From Rhizobiaceae bacterium MnEN-MB40S (lineage in GTDB: Bacteria > Pseudomonadota > Alphaproteobacteria > Rhizobiales > Rhizobiaceae): 64,000 nucleotides of DNA. Below, in pieces: positions 45,546-54,498 of this stretch. Location: the NCBI GenBank assembly GCA_024343425.1, contig BRLC01000009.1:62001-126000 (forward strand), in the 5' to 3' direction. The position numbers and the translations under genes were made by a program. The notes under the pieces were generated by a model. It was given only the letters and a program-made list of their open reading frames with translations, searched no databases and was not told where the DNA came from. Each line of letters opens with the position of its first letter. The first letter of the stretch is position 1.

Positions 45546-46540
45546 TGGTGCTCCTTCATGGGGGTTGCTTGCGTCAGAAGGCGGCCGGGTGAACCAGCCG
45601 GGATCTCGCCGGATCGAAGCCATGCCAGCGCCAGGGGCCACAGGCTGTCCTTGAAGCGGTCATGGAAAAAGGCGAAATGTCCGATCGCCTGAACACCGAT
45701 GTCTTCGGGAGCGATATGCCAATGCCGCCAGGCACTGGCCGTAAAATAAGACAGTAGCCGACCGAGCGCGGCAGGCGTTCCGTGGGAATCGTCGTCAAGG
45801 CCGATGGCGAGGATCGGCGCTGTCACCTTGGTGAACCGCCGACGCAGCCATTCGGACTCGCGCTCGCCGCCGATGAAAATATCCTGTCGCACGGTGTCTT
45901 CGAACCGCGCTTTCATGTGGCTCCAGTCGCGGACGACGCCGGCGGGTGTGTCCTCCATCCAACCAAGGCGCTTGGCGGGGAAGTAGCCCAACAGCCTCGT
46001 CAGCATCGGCATGACGATATGCCATTTTAGATACATCCGAGGGCGATCTGGGGCCGCGTAGTCGCGCCAGAAGGCGAACTGTGACCCGACAGTGAAGATG
46101 CGTCCAGCCTTTCGGCTTGATGGTGCCAGACCGACTGCAAATCCTCCGATTGAATGGGCAACAACGTGGATCATCTGCCCCGGAAATTCTGCCTCCGCAT
46201 AGCGAAGTGCGCTTTCGAGATCGTGCTCGCCCCAGTCCACCCAGTCCGCCTTAAAGCCACGTAGCGATTTCGGGCGTGATTCTCCGATGCCGCGATAGTC
46301 GTAAGTGATGACATTGAAGCCATTCGCGAACAGGTAGTCAGCAAAGCGAGAGTAATACCGGCATCGAACCGATGTTGCTGCGGAAATCACCACCACGGCC
46401 CTGTCGGCGACGCCATCGGCATGGCTCCAGACAAAGCCGCCGAGCCACACGCCATCGGGTGCTTGCATGCGGAATGGCGTGCCTGAACGCCCTCCATCGG
46501 GATGCCGTTCAAATGACAGGATTTTCGTTGGTTCGTCCAC
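45539..46540 (-). CDS. Alpha/beta hydrolase
   Basis: A 333-aa alpha/beta hydrolase with the nucleophile elbow VVAHSIGGFAVG, the strand motif NVITYDYRGIGESRPKSLRG, and a late His in AIGHFAFFHDRF. The acidic residue in IGLDDDSHGT completes the triad. It resembles predicted esterases and lipases of unknown substrate. It is the first gene of a hydrolase–GNAT–MFS operon and is divergent from the cupin/PEBP pair. Confidence 0.88.
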   Translation of the reverse strand: MDEPTKILSFERHPDGGRSGTPFRMQAPDGVWLGGFVWSHADGVADRAVVVISAATSVRCRYYSRFADYLFANGFNVITYDYRGIGESRPKSLRGFKADWVDWGEHDLESALRYAEAEFPGQMIHVVAHSIGGFAVGLAPSSRKAGRIFTVGSQFAFWRDYAAPDRPRMYLKWHIVMPMLTRLLGYFPAKRLGWMEDTPAGVVRDWSHMKARFEDTVRQDIFIGGERESEWLRRRFTKVTAPILAIGLDDDSHGTPAALGRLLSYFTASAWRHWHIAPEDIGVQAIGHFAFFHDRFKDSLWPLALAWLRSGEIPAGSPGRLLTQATPMKEHQC

Positions 46541-46708
46541 GCCTCCGCCCCGGTCAGCAAACCTTCTTCGATGCTGGATTTTCTATGGCGTGGCTTCAGA
46601 GTCGAATGAGCATCTCTCCGTATGGACTGAGGAGCATTCAGTTGTCTTGAGTTTCAGTTCTGGCTTTGTTGTGTCTGAAACGATGTGACCAGAGGCAGGC
46701 AAGGATTT

Positions 46709-47203
46709 ATGCGACCAGTCATACGGCTTCAGGAGCTTTCACTCCTGACACAATCTCACGGTGAGGCATTTGAAGCACGAATTGCGTCGGTCGCAGCGCC
46801 CCTCGGCGCCAAACGTCTTGGCGCGCGCTATGTAGAGGTTCCGCCTGGCAAGAAAGCCTGGCCTTATCACGCTCATCACGGGAACGACGAACTATTCGTG
46901 ATTCTGGGCGGTGCTGGTCGGCTTCGGTTTGGCGGGGAGGAATATGCTGTGTCCCAGGGCGATGTCGTGGTGTGCCGGGCCGGTGGGGTCGAAACTGCGC
47001 ACCAATTGCTTGCCGAAGGCGGCGAGCCGCTCAGATACCTTGCGGTCAGCAGCATGCTTGAACCCGACGTTCTGGAATATCCCGACAGCGGTAAGGTGGC
47101 CATTTTTGTCGGTTCGGCGCCTGGCGGCGACAAGGCCGAGCGCCGGTTCGAACTGAATGTCATGAAGGACAGCGCCGTTGATTATTGGGAGGGCGAGAAA
47201 TGA
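46709..47203 (+). CDS. Cupin-domain protein
   Basis: A 164-aa cupin with LGARYVEVPPGKKAWPYHAH, HHGNDELFVILGGAGRLRFG and EYAVSQGDVVVCRAGGVETAHQL as its two motifs. The metal ligand pattern (HxH, Glu, His) is complete, and the layout resembles the cupins annotated as mannose-6-phosphate-isomerase-like. ATG 46709 follows AAGGAT. The stop overlaps the next ATG by four bases. Confidence 0.83.
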   Translation: MRPVIRLQELSLLTQSHGEAFEARIASVAAPLGAKRLGARYVEVPPGKKAWPYHAHHGNDELFVILGGAGRLRFGGEEYAVSQGDVVVCRAGGVETAHQLLAEGGEPLRYLAVSSMLEPDVLEYPDSGKVAIFVGSAPGGDKAERRFELNVMKDSAVDYWEGEK

Positions 47204-47769
47204 AGACATTGGGAAACAAAGAACTTGGGTTCGCGGCACGTGGGATTTTGACCGCTCTCGTCGCCATCGCGGCGCCGATGCCGTTTGATACGGCTGCGTC
47301 TGCAATGGATTTGACCAGTTCATCCTTCGCCGACGGCGGCGCCATCCCGGAACGAAATGTTCTCCGCGGCTTCGGATGTCTCGGCCAGAACATCTCACCT
47401 GCGCTCGTCTGGCGCGCTGCTCCAGACGGAACGAAGAGCTTTGCGGTAACAATGTTCGATCCAGATGCGCCCACGGATAGTGGCTGGTGGCATTGGCTTC
47501 TGGTCAACATCCCCGCAGATACGATGTCTCTCGCGGAAGGTAGTCAACCTGCTGGCGCATTGGCAACAAGAACCGATTTTGGGATGGAGGGTTATGGCGG
47601 CCCCTGTGCTCCGGAGGGTGCCCCGCCACACCGGTATGTTGTCACGGTTTTTGCACTTGATGTCGAAAAGCTCCCTGTGGAGGCCTCGGCCTCAGGCGCT
47701 ATGGTCAGCTTCTTGCTCAATAGCCACAGCCTGGCGAAGGCGACTCTGACTGGTCGCTTCGGCCGTTGA
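47200..47769 (+). CDS. Secreted YbhB/YbcL family (PEBP-like) protein
   Basis: A 189-aa phosphatidylethanolamine-binding-fold protein. After a possible signal peptide (GILTALVAIAAPMPFDTAASAM) the YbhB body begins MDLTSSSFADGGAIPERNVL. The family motifs NISPALVWRAAPDGTKSFAV, MFDPDAPTDSGWWHWLLVNI and APPHRYVVTVFALDV follow. It is likely periplasmic. Ligand unknown. It is coupled to the cupin gene upstream. Confidence 0.86.
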   Translation: MKTLGNKELGFAARGILTALVAIAAPMPFDTAASAMDLTSSSFADGGAIPERNVLRGFGCLGQNISPALVWRAAPDGTKSFAVTMFDPDAPTDSGWWHWLLVNIPADTMSLAEGSQPAGALATRTDFGMEGYGGPCAPEGAPPHRYVVTVFALDVEKLPVEASASGAMVSFLLNSHSLAKATLTGRFGR

Positions 47770-48079
47770 AGCTCCGTGCTATGGCCGAATGTGGTGTGCG
47801 TAGGTTCGAGGAAACCAGACAGACATCAATGGAACCGTTGACCAGTTCTCTTGAGCGGGTTGGGTAGTCACCGGGACGGTGGGGGCAAGCCGGATCGTTT
47901 GTCCAGTGAAGGACGAGAACATCGGCGATGCGCGCCATAGTCTATTCACTGTTTATAAGCCGTTCATGCTGCTCCCCGAAACGAGGGGTGGCGTCAGTTT
48001 CTCCCCTCGCAATATGGGTTATTTTTCATATCCTGGTCTTTGCACTGCAGATCTACTCCTGAAATAGCCAAAGACTCTC
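47770..48079. other. 310-base intergenic region
   Basis: No gene or convincing signal. Short frames here have no family motif. No terminator was recognised after the PEBP gene. Confidence 0.5.
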
Positions 48080-48688
48080 ATGACAGGTGATAGCCCCATT
48101 GAATTTTGGTTCGACTTTGCCTCGGGCTATGCCTACTTCGCGGCACTGGAGATCGACGCCTTCGGCCAACGAGTGGGCAGGAGGATCAAATGGTGCCCCT
48201 ATACGCTCGGAACAGCGTTCAAAGCGACTGGGTCGCGCGGCCTTTCCTCCACGCCATTGAAGCGGGACTACGCCCAGAAGGATTGGCAACGTATTGCGCG
48301 TTTGCGGGGCGTGCCGTTTCGGCTACCGGAGCATCACCCATCCGTGGCCCTTGCAGCAATTCGGGTTTTCTATCTCATCGATGATGTCGATCCGACCGTT
48401 GCAAAGACGTTCGCGCTTGCCGTCTTTGAGGCCTATTTCACGCGTGGCATCGACGGCGGAAATCTTGATCATGTTATTGCGCTTGCGGCTTCGCTCGGGT
48501 TGGACGGGACCAATCTGGCCGCCGGGGCGGGCAGCCAGGCAGTCAAGGAGCGGGTTAAGCTGATCTCTGAGCAGGCGGTTGCGCTCGGGATTTTCGGCTC
48601 CCCATTCTTCATCGTTGATGGCGAGCCGTTTTGGGGTTGGGATCGTATTCCGATGATGGAAGAATGGATCGAGAGAGGTGGCTGGTGA
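48080..48688 (+). CDS. DsbA-fold 2-hydroxychromene-2-carboxylate isomerase-like protein
   Basis: A 202-aa product of the DSBA/HCCA isomerase family: IEFWFDFASGYAYFAALEID at the start, and GIFGSPFFIVDGEPFWGWDRI near the end. There is no CxxC, and the Ser used by HCCA isomerases (DFxSPY) is present as DFASGY. A glutathione-dependent isomerase on an aromatic compound is possible, but no degradation pathway is nearby. The stop overlaps the next GTG by four bases. Confidence 0.85.
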   Translation: MTGDSPIEFWFDFASGYAYFAALEIDAFGQRVGRRIKWCPYTLGTAFKATGSRGLSSTPLKRDYAQKDWQRIARLRGVPFRLPEHHPSVALAAIRVFYLIDDVDPTVAKTFALAVFEAYFTRGIDGGNLDHVIALAASLGLDGTNLAAGAGSQAVKERVKLISEQAVALGIFGSPFFIVDGEPFWGWDRIPMMEEWIERGGW

Positions 48689-49170
48689 GCAGCGAAACCG
48701 AGTTGCACGGGGCGCTTGAGATTCGCTGCCTCAAAGCAGGAGACGCCGAAACTTTCGCGGCGCTGGTAGCTGAGTATAGTTGGGAAATGCGTCAGAGCCC
48801 GACAAAGCTCCTTCCCGATGTCAGCAAAGGGATCGTGCTCCTTGAAGACACGATGGCGGAGACTGTCGGAGCCTTCCTCGAGAATCAACTCGTTGGATTC
48901 GCCATCTTTTTCGATCTGCCTGAAGCGATCTCGGGAGGCCGCGCCGGGCAGCTTGATGATCTTTTTGTCGCCCCGTCGTTTCGAGGGCGGCGGCTGGCAC
49001 GAAACCTGATCGACGCCGTTTCTGAAATCGGTCGGGAACGGGGTTGGATCCACCTGCGTTGGCTGGTTCCAGACGACAACAAAGCTGCACGCCAAGCTTA
49101 TGAGCGCTTTGCGGAGGCTGCACCTTGGAAAAGCTATGTGCTTTGGCTGGGCGACGGCGAACAATGGTGA
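48685..49170 (+). CDS. GNAT family N-acetyltransferase
   Basis: A 161-aa acetyltransferase with AGQLDDLFVAPSFRGRRLAR as the cofactor loop (FRGRRLA) and WIHLRWLVPDDNKAARQAYE as motif B. The GTG at 48685 overlaps the isomerase-like stop (GTGA) and is preferred over an upstream ATG inside that gene. Substrate unknown. Confidence 0.86.
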   Translation: MSSETELHGALEIRCLKAGDAETFAALVAEYSWEMRQSPTKLLPDVSKGIVLLEDTMAETVGAFLENQLVGFAIFFDLPEAISGGRAGQLDDLFVAPSFRGRRLARNLIDAVSEIGRERGWIHLRWLVPDDNKAARQAYERFAEAAPWKSYVLWLGDGEQW

Positions 49171-49402
49171 GACCCATGCGGGAGTCGGCATCCAGACCCG
49201 GGTGCTGGCCGCTCGCGGATCCATCGCTTCGAGGTCGGGATTTTGCCTCGTGCTGGATCAAAGGTCGAAAGATGCACCTCTTGCTGGGGATACATACCAA
49301 GTCGGGTGCTGCACGGAACGATTGGAGACTTCTCGGATGGCTTGCCGGTTTCGCTTGCCACGCTCGTCCACGGATAGGTGACGCGCGCGCGCTTTTGCTC
49401 TC

Positions 49403-49540
49403 CTAGCTGCAGACCGACCAGGCCAAAATCCAAATGTCCCGGGGATCCACGTAGGCCCAAGCAGCCACAACCGGTATGCAAGCGATAAGAAGCCACGCCA
49501 ACGGCAGCCAATCCGACGAGGATGTGTGAAGCCGCGTCAT
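49403..49540 (-). CDS. 45-aa membrane protein coupled to the MFS gene
   Basis: The frame encodes MTRLHTSSSDWLPLAWLLIA followed by CIPVVAAWAYVDPRDIWILA and WSVCS. It has one clear transmembrane helix and a second short hydrophobic end. Its ATG overlaps the MFS stop in an ATGA, the classic coupling signal. I do not recognise a family. It could be a small accessory subunit of the transporter, or a chance frame; there is no independent ribosome-binding site. Confidence 0.5.
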   Translation of the reverse strand: MTRLHTSSSDWLPLAWLLIACIPVVAAWAYVDPRDIWILAWSVCS

Positions 49541-50781
49541 GCTGGCGACACCGCCCGCGGCCTGCAACTGATGGCTCTATCGTCGATCGGCCAATGGGCC
49601 ATCGCTGCGACAATGCCCAGTCCCATGGCAATGATCCATACCGTCTGATAGGAACCCGTCCGCTCGAAGAGATAGCCGCCGAGCCAAACCCCGAAAAACG
49701 ACCCAAGCTGATGGCCGAAGAACACGAACCCGAACAGTGTCGTAATGTATCGTACGCCAAACACCTGTGAGACGAGGCCGTTCGTCAGCGGTACGGTGCC
49801 GAGCCAAAGGAAGCCCATGACTGCCGCGAAGATGTAGGTGCTCACGGCACTCAGCGGCAGAAAGACAAAAAGTGCCATTGCGATGGTCCGCACGAGATAC
49901 AGCGCTGTTAGCAAATATTTGCGGCGCAGGGTGCCGCCCCACAAGGCCAGGAGGTAGGTGCCTGCGACATTCGTCAGCGCAATAATGGCCAATGCAGCGA
50001 CGCCCTCGGATGCGCTAACGCCCCGATCCAAGAGGTAGGCCGGCAGGTGGGTGGCGATAAAGGCCAACTGAAATCCGCAGGCTAGGAACCCGAGGTTGAG
50101 AAGCCAGAAGCCTCGGTGCCGGAATGCTTCCGCGATTGCAGCCGCCATCGAGATGTCTGAGGCGCTCGTTTCGGAGGGCGTGCTCCGGTCTTGCATCGGC
50201 CACGCCAGAGGCAGCAGGACGGCCATCGCGACGGCGAGGATCAGGAGTGCACCCGTCCAGTCCCAAAGCGCGATGAAGCCTTGAGCAGCAGGCACCATGG
50301 CAAACTGACCGATGCCTCCAATAGCCCCCGCCAGACCGAGGGCCCAGCTTCGCCGTTTCGCAGGCATGATCCGGCTCAGCGCACCGTAAATGGCGCCGAA
50401 CGCGGTGCCGGAAAGCGCGATGCCGATGCATATGCCGGCGCTCAGGACGAACGCGGGCGACGTCTCGGCATAGACCATAGCGAACAGGCCCAACGCATAG
50501 GCGATTAACCCAATGGCGACCACCTTGGCTGAGCCGAATTTGTCAGCCAACATGCCAGTGAACGGCTGAGCAATACCCCATGTCAGATTCTGCACGGCCA
50601 CCGCGAACCCGAACGTTTCGCGCGACCACCCTCTGTCGAGAGTGATGGGCAGCAAAAATAGGCCCTGCACATGACGGATGCCCAGAGCCATGCCCATGAT
50701 GATCCCGCCTGCGATGATCGGCACCCACAAGCTTCTGCGCCATCCACCTTCTGGCACTTCGCCTTCGTGAACTTGTCGCAT
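49537..50781 (-). CDS. MFS transporter
   Basis: A 414-aa major facilitator with twelve predicted helices. Segments include GIRHVQGLFLLPITLDRGWS, QNLTWGIAQPFTGMLADKFG and FGFVFFGHQLGSFFGVWLGG, which resemble the oxalate/formate-antiporter-like and monocarboxylate MFS group. ATG 50781 (MRQVHEGEVPEGG) has AGAGGA upstream. Substrate unknown. The stop overlaps a possible 45-aa membrane protein. Confidence 0.88.
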   Translation of the reverse strand: MRQVHEGEVPEGGWRRSLWVPIIAGGIIMGMALGIRHVQGLFLLPITLDRGWSRETFGFAVAVQNLTWGIAQPFTGMLADKFGSAKVVAIGLIAYALGLFAMVYAETSPAFVLSAGICIGIALSGTAFGAIYGALSRIMPAKRRSWALGLAGAIGGIGQFAMVPAAQGFIALWDWTGALLILAVAMAVLLPLAWPMQDRSTPSETSASDISMAAAIAEAFRHRGFWLLNLGFLACGFQLAFIATHLPAYLLDRGVSASEGVAALAIIALTNVAGTYLLALWGGTLRRKYLLTALYLVRTIAMALFVFLPLSAVSTYIFAAVMGFLWLGTVPLTNGLVSQVFGVRYITTLFGFVFFGHQLGSFFGVWLGGYLFERTGSYQTVWIIAMGLGIVAAMAHWPIDDRAISCRPRAVSPA

Positions 50782-50992
50782 CGAAATCCTCTTTTGGCTG
50801 CTTCTCCCGTGGAGGCAGACGCAAAATGATTGAGCGGCCGCAAGCGGTTGTCGAATGAGCATCTCTGGCGCTCGAATGAGCTCTTTTCACTTTGGAGAAG
50901 GGAAGAAGGGATGTGGGCGGACGCCATTTAGGTTCGCCCTCGATGGAAAAGCGGGAAGGCGGCTCCTTCAGAGACCATTCATGGCGGCGGTA

Positions 50993-51901
50993 TCAGCGGA
51001 TCTCCTCTGTCGCTCCGCTCGACCTTGCTGCCTCGGCTAACATCCAGGCGCGAACGTTTCTGAGACGGCGATCCCGCTCAAGAGCCGGCGGATAACAAAG
51101 ATAGTAGCCGGCATTCGCTGGAATCTGATGGCCCAAAAGAGGTGCAACGCGCCCTGCGACAATGTCCTGTCCTGCGATCTCGGTTCCCACCAGGGTTAGG
51201 CCAGCGCCGTCGATTGCGGCTTTCAGTCCGAGGCCGGCCGAATCCACAATGGTGATTGCGGCCGGCTTGATCGGGCCTCCTGGCAAGGTGTCATTCCACC
51301 GCTCGAAATTCTCGCGTCGATGCTGGGAAAGGAAAAGGTTTGCTCGCTCAATCGACTTGCGAAGGCTGGCTTCATCCTTCGTGGCCAACTCGGCTTTTCC
51401 CAATAACGCGACGTTCTCTTCGAATAGATGTTCGGCGAGAACACCAGGCCAGGATCCCTTACCATGACGGACAGCGGCATCGGCAACGCCTGCAGTGAGG
51501 TCAACTGCAGTCTGTGTCGCGGAGATCAGCAATTCAAAGCCTGAACGAGTGAACGGATAGGTGGCGAGCCGCGGCGAAAACCAGTGAACGGCGAATGTTG
51601 GCAGCATCGACAGGCGCAGCGGCCCAAGTTTGCGCTCGTTCTTGAGCGCTCCTACAGCATCGATGATCCTTGTGAAACCTGCGGTGAGTTCCGGCGCCAA
51701 AACTCGGCCAGTCTCTGTCAGTTCGAGCCGCGGCCCGGCACGCCGCATCAAGTCGACGCCCAATAACTCTTCGAGAATACGCAGTTGATGGCTGACGGCC
51801 GATGGCGTTACGCCAATTTCCGCGCCCGCATCCTTTATCGACAGATGGCGAGCTGCTGCTTCGAATGCCCTCAATGCGTTGAGCGGCACGTTCAGTCGCA
51901 T
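50993..51901 (-). CDS. LysR family regulator, GcvA-like
   Basis: A 302-aa regulator. The N-terminal HTH is LRAFEAAARHLSIKDAGAEI and GVTPSAVSHQLRILEELLGV, followed by a substrate-binding domain with GcvA/AmpR-like features (HWFSPRLATYPF; ADAAVRHGKGSWPG). It is divergent from the aminotransferase gene across 187 bases and probably controls it, or the MFS gene downstream. ATG 51901 is chosen; an upstream frame to 51988 adds an unlikely leader. Confidence 0.9.
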   Translation of the reverse strand: MRLNVPLNALRAFEAAARHLSIKDAGAEIGVTPSAVSHQLRILEELLGVDLMRRAGPRLELTETGRVLAPELTAGFTRIIDAVGALKNERKLGPLRLSMLPTFAVHWFSPRLATYPFTRSGFELLISATQTAVDLTAGVADAAVRHGKGSWPGVLAEHLFEENVALLGKAELATKDEASLRKSIERANLFLSQHRRENFERWNDTLPGGPIKPAAITIVDSAGLGLKAAIDGAGLTLVGTEIAGQDIVAGRVAPLLGHQIPANAGYYLCYPPALERDRRLRNVRAWMLAEAARSSGATEEIR

Positions 51902-52088
51902 TGTTTCAGTCAATTCAGCCTCCAAACTTTGCCACACCAGACGCGATGTTTTGCGATCCGTACGCCTGCGATGCGCGCAATAGAGCAAATCTCACCTTGC
52001 TCTGAAGATTACTCACTCGCCGCAGGCGGCAGCTTCGGAGGAAAATGTTGCGCACAAACAGCTTCAAACAGCCAAGAGCGACGCTCCC

Positions 52089-53000
52089 ATGTTTCCCTTT
52101 GATGATCGTGACGGATTGATCTGGTTCGATGGTGCGCTGGTGCCTTGGGCTGAGGCGCGGCTTCCTGTTCTTACCCATGCGCTTCATATGGGTGGTGCAG
52201 TCTTTGAAGGCATCCGCGCCTACGACGGGCAGGTTTTCCTTGGGGATGCGCATTTTCAGCGCTTCGCCCATTCCGCCGAACTGCTCGGCTACACGATCCC
52301 TAGATCTGTTGTGGAACTCACCAAGGCGACGGAGGCCGTGCTCTGGGCTAACGAGTTGAAAGACGCCTACATCCGACCACTCGCATGGCGTGGCAGTGAA
52401 AGCGTATCCGTTTCTGCCCGGCGCGCGAGCATCCATGTCGCCATTGCAGCATGGGATTGGCCAACACCGGCTGCGCTGGGCAAGTGCGAAAACGGTATCA
52501 AGCTTGCGCTTGCTGCCTGGCGCCGGCCTAGAGCTGATACCGCGCCGACGGCGTCCAAATGCTCGGGCCTCTACATGATCGGCACGCTTGCCCGACATGC
52601 TGCGAACGACGAAGGCTACGATGATGCCCTGCTGCTCGATATCGATGGAAACATCGCGGAGACGACTGCGACGAATATCATGCTGGTTGAGGGCAAGAGG
52701 CTTGTTTCCCCGGTAGCAGACTGTTTTCTCGACAGCATCACCAAGCGCCATGTTTTCGCTCTCGCAATCAAGCGCGGCTTGGAGGTCGTGGAGAGAAAAG
52801 TCTCGCTGTCTGAATTGTGTGCGGCAGACGAAGTCTTCGTTGCGGGAACCTCGATCGAAATCCAGCCGGTTGTCCAACTCGATGCGCCAACGGTCGCCGC
52901 GCAATGGGATGTCGGTCCGCTTACGCAGTACCTCATCGGCGACTTCCAGGCGTCCATCCGTCAGAAGGGCTCCGCAGACAGTCGAATTCGTGCTGTATGA
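52089..53000 (+). CDS. Class IV branched-chain-type aminotransferase
   Basis: A 303-aa fold-type IV PLP enzyme resembling IlvE: IWFDGALVPWAEARLPVLTH, ALHMGGAVFEGIRAY, catalytic Lys157 in TASKCSGLYMIGTLARHAA, and DGNIAETTATNIMLVEGKRL. Branched-chain, D-amino-acid or (R)-amine transaminase activity are all possible. It stands between a LysR gene and a MocR-type regulator, and no other branched-chain gene is close. No strong Shine-Dalgarno precedes the ATG. Confidence 0.88.
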   Translation: MFPFDDRDGLIWFDGALVPWAEARLPVLTHALHMGGAVFEGIRAYDGQVFLGDAHFQRFAHSAELLGYTIPRSVVELTKATEAVLWANELKDAYIRPLAWRGSESVSVSARRASIHVAIAAWDWPTPAALGKCENGIKLALAAWRRPRADTAPTASKCSGLYMIGTLARHAANDEGYDDALLLDIDGNIAETTATNIMLVEGKRLVSPVADCFLDSITKRHVFALAIKRGLEVVERKVSLSELCAADEVFVAGTSIEIQPVVQLDAPTVAAQWDVGPLTQYLIGDFQASIRQKGSADSRIRAV

Positions 53001-53055
53001 GGATAATTGTAACTCGTTCATGCGGGCCTTCTTCACGGCAGAGGGCTTCATAATG

Positions 53056-53115
53056 TCGATAGTAATGGACGTGACGCTTTGCTCAAAATATAAAAGCGTC
53101 ATGTGACACTATCGA
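53056..53115 (+). promoter_or_regulatory. Nested inverted repeats upstream of the MocR-type gene
   Basis: An outer perfect repeat TCGATAGT (53056-53063) / ACTATCGA (53108-53115) encloses an inner perfect repeat TGACGCTTT (53072-53080) / AAAGCGTCA (53093-53101). The inner loop is AT-rich. The whole ends nine bases before the ATG of the regulator, so it is a good candidate for an autoregulatory operator, though a terminator function of the inner hairpin for the aminotransferase is also possible. Confidence 0.6.
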
Positions 53116-53124
53116 GGTGCGCGC

Positions 53125-54498
53125 ATGCGTTTGCAGTCTCCTTGGGAACCCCGTCTGAGCGGTGGTACGGCATCTGCTTGTGACCGGCTCGTCGCCGCAT
53201 TGTCGGAGGACATCATTGCCGGGCAGTTGGAGGTCGGTGCCAGGCTTCCTGCGCACCGCGATCTTGCCTGGCGTCTCAGCATTGGGCTTGGCACGGTAAC
53301 AAAGGCCTATGGGATACTCGAACGGCGTGGCCTTGTGCGTTCCGTCAACGGGCGAGGGACATTCGTGGCGGTCACTGAAGCCCACAAGGGGGCTGTAATC
53401 GACCTGTCGCGAAATGCGCCGCCCGCCGTCATTAGCGAGAGGCTTCTGTCTCGATCTCTCGCTGCCATTGCCAAGCGCGTCGACGCCGATGTCTTCAATG
53501 CCTATCCACCAGTGAACGGGCATGTCAGGTTTCGCAATGAGCTGGCGCGATGGTTTCGCCGCCTCGGCATGGAAGCCGATCCCCAATGCCTGCTTTTGAC
53601 CAACGGAGCACAGCATGCCCTTTCGGTCAGTCTTTCCATCCTGAGCGGGCCAGGCGGGACTGTGTTCGTGGAGGAACAGACCTATCCCGGCATCATTAAT
53701 CTGGCGCGTCATCTAGGCGTGAGGCTGGCGGCTGTGGCCATGGATCAAGAGGGTATGCTCCCGGATCAGCTTGAACGGGAACTTGCGAACAGGGATGGTG
53801 TCAATTCGGCGGTTTATCTGACGCCAACGATGCAAAACCCAACCACGAGCTCGATGAGCAAGGCGAGACGAGAAGCGATCGCCGAAGTCTGCCGCAAGTC
53901 CGATATCGTCATTATCGAGGACGACGTTTACGCAGTTGCACCTGACCCCGACTACCCGCCGATCGCAAGCCTTGCGCCTGAACGTGTCTTCTACATCAAC
54001 AGCCTTTCAAAGACGCTCAATCCGTCTTTGCGGATCGGCGGACTTGTCGTTCCGCAAGTGTGGCTGGAGCGGGCGGAGGCGGCTTTGCATGCGAGCGGGC
54101 TGATGATCAGTCCGTTGAGTTGCTCGGTCATGGAACAATGGCTTCTCGACGGGACCGCCGATGCAATCAGTGCCGCTATACAGGAAGAGGCCATTCGCCG
54201 CCGCACGATGGCAATGGGTGTTTTGGGTGAGGCTGTGCATCAGCCTGTCCATGTCGGGTATCATCTATGGGTTCCGCTTAGCCGGTTTGATGCCGACGCG
54301 CTTGACGCCGCAGCCAAAGCGCTCGGCATTCTGGTGACCCCGCCATTGTCTACATCAGCCGGCGTTGATCGCTCCGGTATCCGTCTTTGTATCGGCGCGC
54401 CCTCAGGCAATGATCTCGAACAGGCACTTGCCGGGGTCAAGGCCATCGTAGACCGGATCAAGGCCCGGTCTGATGCGGAGCAATGGACTTCCCGCTAA
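53125..54498 (+). CDS. MocR-type GntR regulator with aminotransferase domain
   Basis: A 457-aa fusion of a GntR winged HTH (residues about 15-85: EDIIAGQLEVGARLPAHRDL and GLGTVTKAYGILERRGLVRS) and a fold-type I aminotransferase domain. The PLP Lys is Lys296 in INSLSKTLNPSLRIGG, and PTMQNPTTSSMS and IIEDDVYAVAPDPDYPP support the fold. MocR proteins use PLP or its amino-acid adduct as effector and usually regulate neighbours, here the aminotransferase or the EamA exporter. The stop overlaps that of the convergent EamA gene. Confidence 0.92.
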   Translation: MRLQSPWEPRLSGGTASACDRLVAALSEDIIAGQLEVGARLPAHRDLAWRLSIGLGTVTKAYGILERRGLVRSVNGRGTFVAVTEAHKGAVIDLSRNAPPAVISERLLSRSLAAIAKRVDADVFNAYPPVNGHVRFRNELARWFRRLGMEADPQCLLLTNGAQHALSVSLSILSGPGGTVFVEEQTYPGIINLARHLGVRLAAVAMDQEGMLPDQLERELANRDGVNSAVYLTPTMQNPTTSSMSKARREAIAEVCRKSDIVIIEDDVYAVAPDPDYPPIASLAPERVFYINSLSKTLNPSLRIGGLVVPQVWLERAEAALHASGLMISPLSCSVMEQWLLDGTADAISAAIQEEAIRRRTMAMGVLGEAVHQPVHVGYHLWVPLSRFDADALDAAAKALGILVTPPLSTSAGVDRSGIRLCIGAPSGNDLEQALAGVKAIVDRIKARSDAEQWTSR

